Positions 30,476-32,570 of a DNA stretch of 32,570 nucleotides are shown here, piece by piece (positions within the stretch are counted from its first letter, which is position 1; each line of letters begins with the position of its first letter). The stretch covers positions 1 to 32,570 of the forward strand of contig QJYB01000056.1 in the NCBI GenBank assembly GCA_003247835.1. The letters are read 5' to 3'. Both the position numbers and the translations under genes were made by a program. The notes beneath the pieces are model-generated. The model was given only the letters and a program-made list of their open reading frames with translations, was not told the DNA's origin and did no database searches. The DNA is from Gammaproteobacteria bacterium. Lineage in GTDB: Bacteria > Pseudomonadota > Gammaproteobacteria > Pseudomonadales > Azotimanducaceae.

Positions 30476-31624
30476 TCACCGCAGCATCAGCGGGTAGTCC
30501 AGCGCAGCACCCCAGCGGAGCTGCGCGACGCTGCCATAGCGGTTCTCGTTGGCGAAGCCGTGGTGACGCAGCGTTTCCATGTCCCGGACAATGCGCTCGA
30601 GGGGTCCGTCCTTGTAAATCACCGACGAGCCTGCCGCATCGGCCACCCAGCGAACCACCTGTGCCGAGCTCTGCACCGCGTGCGTCCCAGCCAGGTACAG
30701 ATCGGCCTTCTGTTCGGGCGTCGCGTCCTCACCACGAAGGGCCCGCTGCCAGGCTTCCTCCAGCGCGTCCAGGAACAGCCCCCGGGCCGCGCGATAGGTG
30801 GCAAGCGCTCGGCCCGACTTGATCTGCGCGAGCGAGCGGTGCTTGAGCTTCTTCGACTCTGCGTAGGGTGTCTTGCCCTGGGCAAGGTCGTCGAGCGCAC
30901 CCAACGCTCTGGCCGCCAGGGAAAGCGTCACCGGCACGTAAGTCGCGAACACAATGCGTCCGGGGCAGCGGTACAGCGTGCCCTGATAACAGGCGTTGCG
31001 CTGTGCCCGACCCGGCTCCGGCATCCTTACCGTCCGGATCGCGGGAATCCAGACGCCTTCGGCGCTGACATCGTTGCTGCCCGTGCCACGCATGCCGAGC
31101 GCATCCCAGTTGTCGACGATCCGGCACTCGGCCATGGGCAGAATGACCGTCATCACCTCCTCGCCGATCCTCGCCGGAGAGAGCAGCCAGCGCGCGTGAT
31201 GACAGCCACTGACAAAGCTGTTCACGCCCGAGATCACGAAGCCGTCTCCTTCCGGACGGGCCTGAAAAGGTCGATTGCCGCTCGCCGCGATCACCACGTC
31301 CGGTTCGGATCCGAAGAGCTCCCGGACCAGCGCTTCGGGCCAGGTCGCGGCGGCGAGCTTTGCGGCGTTGGCGACCATGACGAACCACGCGGCAGCCGGA
31401 TCGGCGTTGGCAAGCGACTCCGTGATTGCGGCGCAGGTGACCGGGTCCACTTCCAGCCCGCCCAGGCTTTCCGGCAGATAGAGTCTGGCCACACCTGCCT
31501 CGAGCATCGCACCGACTGTGTCATCCGCCAGCCGGCAGTGCGTTTCCGCCCAGTCTCCGAGGCGCGATGCGATCTGCCGCGCCGGCTCGAAGCGCTCGAT
31601 CAGCGCCTGCCGTGACTCATCCAT
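30476..31624 (-). CDS. Acyl-CoA dehydrogenase-fold flavoprotein (flavin-dependent monooxygenase-like)
   Basis: A 382-residue protein of the acyl-CoA dehydrogenase superfamily. The N-terminal helical domain (RLYLPESLGGLEVDPVTCAA), middle beta domain (VISGVNSFVSGCHHARWLL; LGMRGTGSNDVSAEGVWIP) and C-terminal helices are all present. The GMRGTGSNDV motif and the missing family-typical catalytic glutamate context favour the HpaB/DszC-like monooxygenase branch that uses reduced flavin, rather than a fatty-acid dehydrogenase. The ATG at 31624 has AGGAG six bases upstream; a GTG-started longer frame adds only 19 unlikely residues. No flavin reductase gene is adjacent. The substrate is unknown. Confidence 0.85.
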   Translation of the reverse strand: MDESRQALIERFEPARQIASRLGDWAETHCRLADDTVGAMLEAGVARLYLPESLGGLEVDPVTCAAITESLANADPAAAWFVMVANAAKLAAATWPEALVRELFGSEPDVVIAASGNRPFQARPEGDGFVISGVNSFVSGCHHARWLLSPARIGEEVMTVILPMAECRIVDNWDALGMRGTGSNDVSAEGVWIPAIRTVRMPEPGRAQRNACYQGTLYRCPGRIVFATYVPVTLSLAARALGALDDLAQGKTPYAESKKLKHRSLAQIKSGRALATYRAARGLFLDALEEAWQRALRGEDATPEQKADLYLAGTHAVQSSAQVVRWVADAAGSSVIYKDGPLERIVRDMETLRHHGFANENRYGSVAQLRWGAALDYPLMLR

Positions 31625-31776
31625 TCCAGCTCCTGTCCCGTGTCTGAAGATTGTGGCACAGGCAAATGCCAACCGCGTCACAGTGCACGCCTCACCGGCC
31701 CGTTAGCATGCTCAAGAAATTTGCCGCACAGCGTGCCGGCTGCGTGCCTGCGGACTGCAAAGGACGGTCGCCTTTC

Positions 31777-32187
31777 ATGTCATCCGACTATCACATCGCC
31801 ACCGACGACGGGCTCATCACCATTCAGGTGCGTCGTGAGACCTCGATCGCGGACCTGCACGAGCTCACCCAGGCGATCGTCGCCGAAGCCAGCTACGATC
31901 CCGCCCTGCCCCTGCTCGTCGATCTCAGGGACATGCGCATCGACCTCGGCTCGGAGGATACGGACCCCTTCACCCGATTCGTCATCGCACAGTTCAAGGG
32001 GCGGCCCGGCACCATGGCTGTCGTCATCGACGGCGACATGAGCCGCGAGCTGGCGGCCGCCATATACTGGCTGGCCTGCGCTGTCGGCGGCACGGAAGTG
32101 TTCGATGACTACGACCACGCGCTGAAGTGGCTGATCAGAAAGGAGTTCGTCGGCGAGCCCGTCGGGCAACAGGCCGCGGGTTGCTGA
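31777..32187 (+). CDS. STAS/SpoIIAA-like protein
   Basis: A 136-residue cytoplasmic protein with the alternating strand-helix layout of SpoIIAA-like/STAS domains: VDLRDMRIDL central strand, then AVVIDGDMSREL, and the C-terminal VFDDYDHALKWL, close to the 'vf-d-d-AL-WL' ending of that group. No phosphorylatable Ser/Thr could be assigned with confidence. The ATG at 31777 has AGGA 12 bases upstream; in-frame starts further up give an unstructured basic extension. No anti-sigma kinase is nearby. Confidence 0.75.
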   Translation: MSSDYHIATDDGLITIQVRRETSIADLHELTQAIVAEASYDPALPLLVDLRDMRIDLGSEDTDPFTRFVIAQFKGRPGTMAVVIDGDMSRELAAAIYWLACAVGGTEVFDDYDHALKWLIRKEFVGEPVGQQAAGC

Positions 32188-32199
32188 TCGGTCCGCGGT

Positions 32200-32358
32200 T
32201 CAGCCGCTCAGCAGAAAGATCATGCCGGCAATGGCACCGAGCGAACCCCAGAGAATGTAGGGACCAAAGTAGACGACGAATCGCGCCACGTTGTCCTGCG
32301 AGCTGTCGTACCGCTCGCCTTCGGACCGGATGGGCTCCGGTACGGATCGACCCGCCAT
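32200..32358 (-). CDS. Small single-helix membrane protein
   Basis: A 52-residue protein with a charged N-terminal half (EPIRSEGERYDSSQDN) and one hydrophobic helix, about residues 27-50 (VVYFGPYILWGSLGAIAGMI). AGGGAG lies six bases before the ATG, which is good support for so short a gene. The family is unknown. It converges on the STAS-like gene with a 12-base gap. Confidence 0.6.
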   Translation of the reverse strand: MAGRSVPEPIRSEGERYDSSQDNVARFVVYFGPYILWGSLGAIAGMIFLLSG

Positions 32359-32570
32359 GGATGTCTCCCTGCCATCGGTCCGGTTCGGACCGGTCGTGTT
32401 CAGACTCCTGCACACCCGGTACTTTCCGGGTACACCAGACGACCACACGACGGGCGTCTCGTTACGCCCGGTTCCCCCTGCGGCGGAGCACTGCTCCCAC
32501 GACATCCTGTTTTCGGGTCTTTGACTGCCTATTTACCCCGAATCCCGCCGGAGCGGCAGTCACGCGGCGG
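32359..32570. other. Gene-free window end
   Basis: I see no gene here apart from the upstream region of the 52-residue membrane protein. TTGACT at 32521 has no matching -10 element at normal spacing, and TTCGGG/CCCGAA (32512-32517, 32537-32542) is too short and too widely spaced to call a structure. Confidence 0.5.

Overview
The window is a gene-dense, GC-rich bacterial chromosome segment. A YhcB/DUF1043 protein, an NhaA antiporter, many periplasmic and outer-membrane proteins, a SPOR domain and two ECF sigma factors point to a Gammaproteobacterium; I cannot name it more closely. I saw no tRNA, rRNA, CRISPR array, insertion sequence or phage gene. No gene-free gap exceeds 300 bases.

Layout. 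101-1726: GMC flavoprotein oxidoreductase. 1734-6207 (minus): NhaA, an outer-membrane DUF5916 protein, pterin-4a-carbinolamine dehydratase and a YhcB-like protein with an acidic repeat tail. 6291-8436 (minus): a very compact tryptophan-tryptophylquinone (TTQ) amine dehydrogenase operon, heavy chain then light chain then c-type cytochrome, without the usual maturation genes beside it. 8700-15466 (plus): nine tightly packed, all envelope-directed genes. They encode a glycine-zipper protein, a coiled-coil secreted protein, a lipoprotein, a MotA/TolQ/ExbB-like membrane protein, a proline-rich ExbD/TonB-like partner, a secreted protein with CsgG/LpoB-like and DUF4384-like halves, a SPOR protein, a lytic transglycosylase with a SPOR-like tail, and a small paralogue of the first protein. 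This is the best candidate for an undescribed system: a proton-driven, peptidoglycan-associated envelope machine.

15483-18939 (minus): two tandem gamma-glutamyltransferases, one lipoprotein and one soluble periplasmic. 19092-20494 (plus): a DUF6249 protein, an ECF sigma factor and a two-helix membrane protein. 20957-24523 (plus): a second ECF sigma factor, a zinc-finger anti-sigma factor, an extremely acidic secreted protein and a TPR/beta-barrel outer-membrane protein. 24647-26171 (plus): cysteine synthase and a DUF4124 protein. 26201-29524 (minus): ketopantoate-reductase family enzyme, PNPOx-like flavoprotein, MFS transporter and a NIPSNAP/ABM-like protein, divergent from a phytanoyl-CoA dioxygenase-family enzyme (29583-30434). 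30476-32358: acyl-CoA dehydrogenase-fold flavoprotein, STAS/SpoIIAA-like protein and a 52-residue membrane protein.

Small-scale structure includes an 18-bp tandem repeat inside the YhcB-like gene, a duplicated 15-mer with a hairpin over the stop codon of the DUF5916 gene, helically phased direct repeats in the 8437-8699 divergent promoter region, and terminator-like hairpins at 15462, 22875 (inside the start of a reading frame) and 30437. All family calls rest on reading motifs by eye; no database search was possible.
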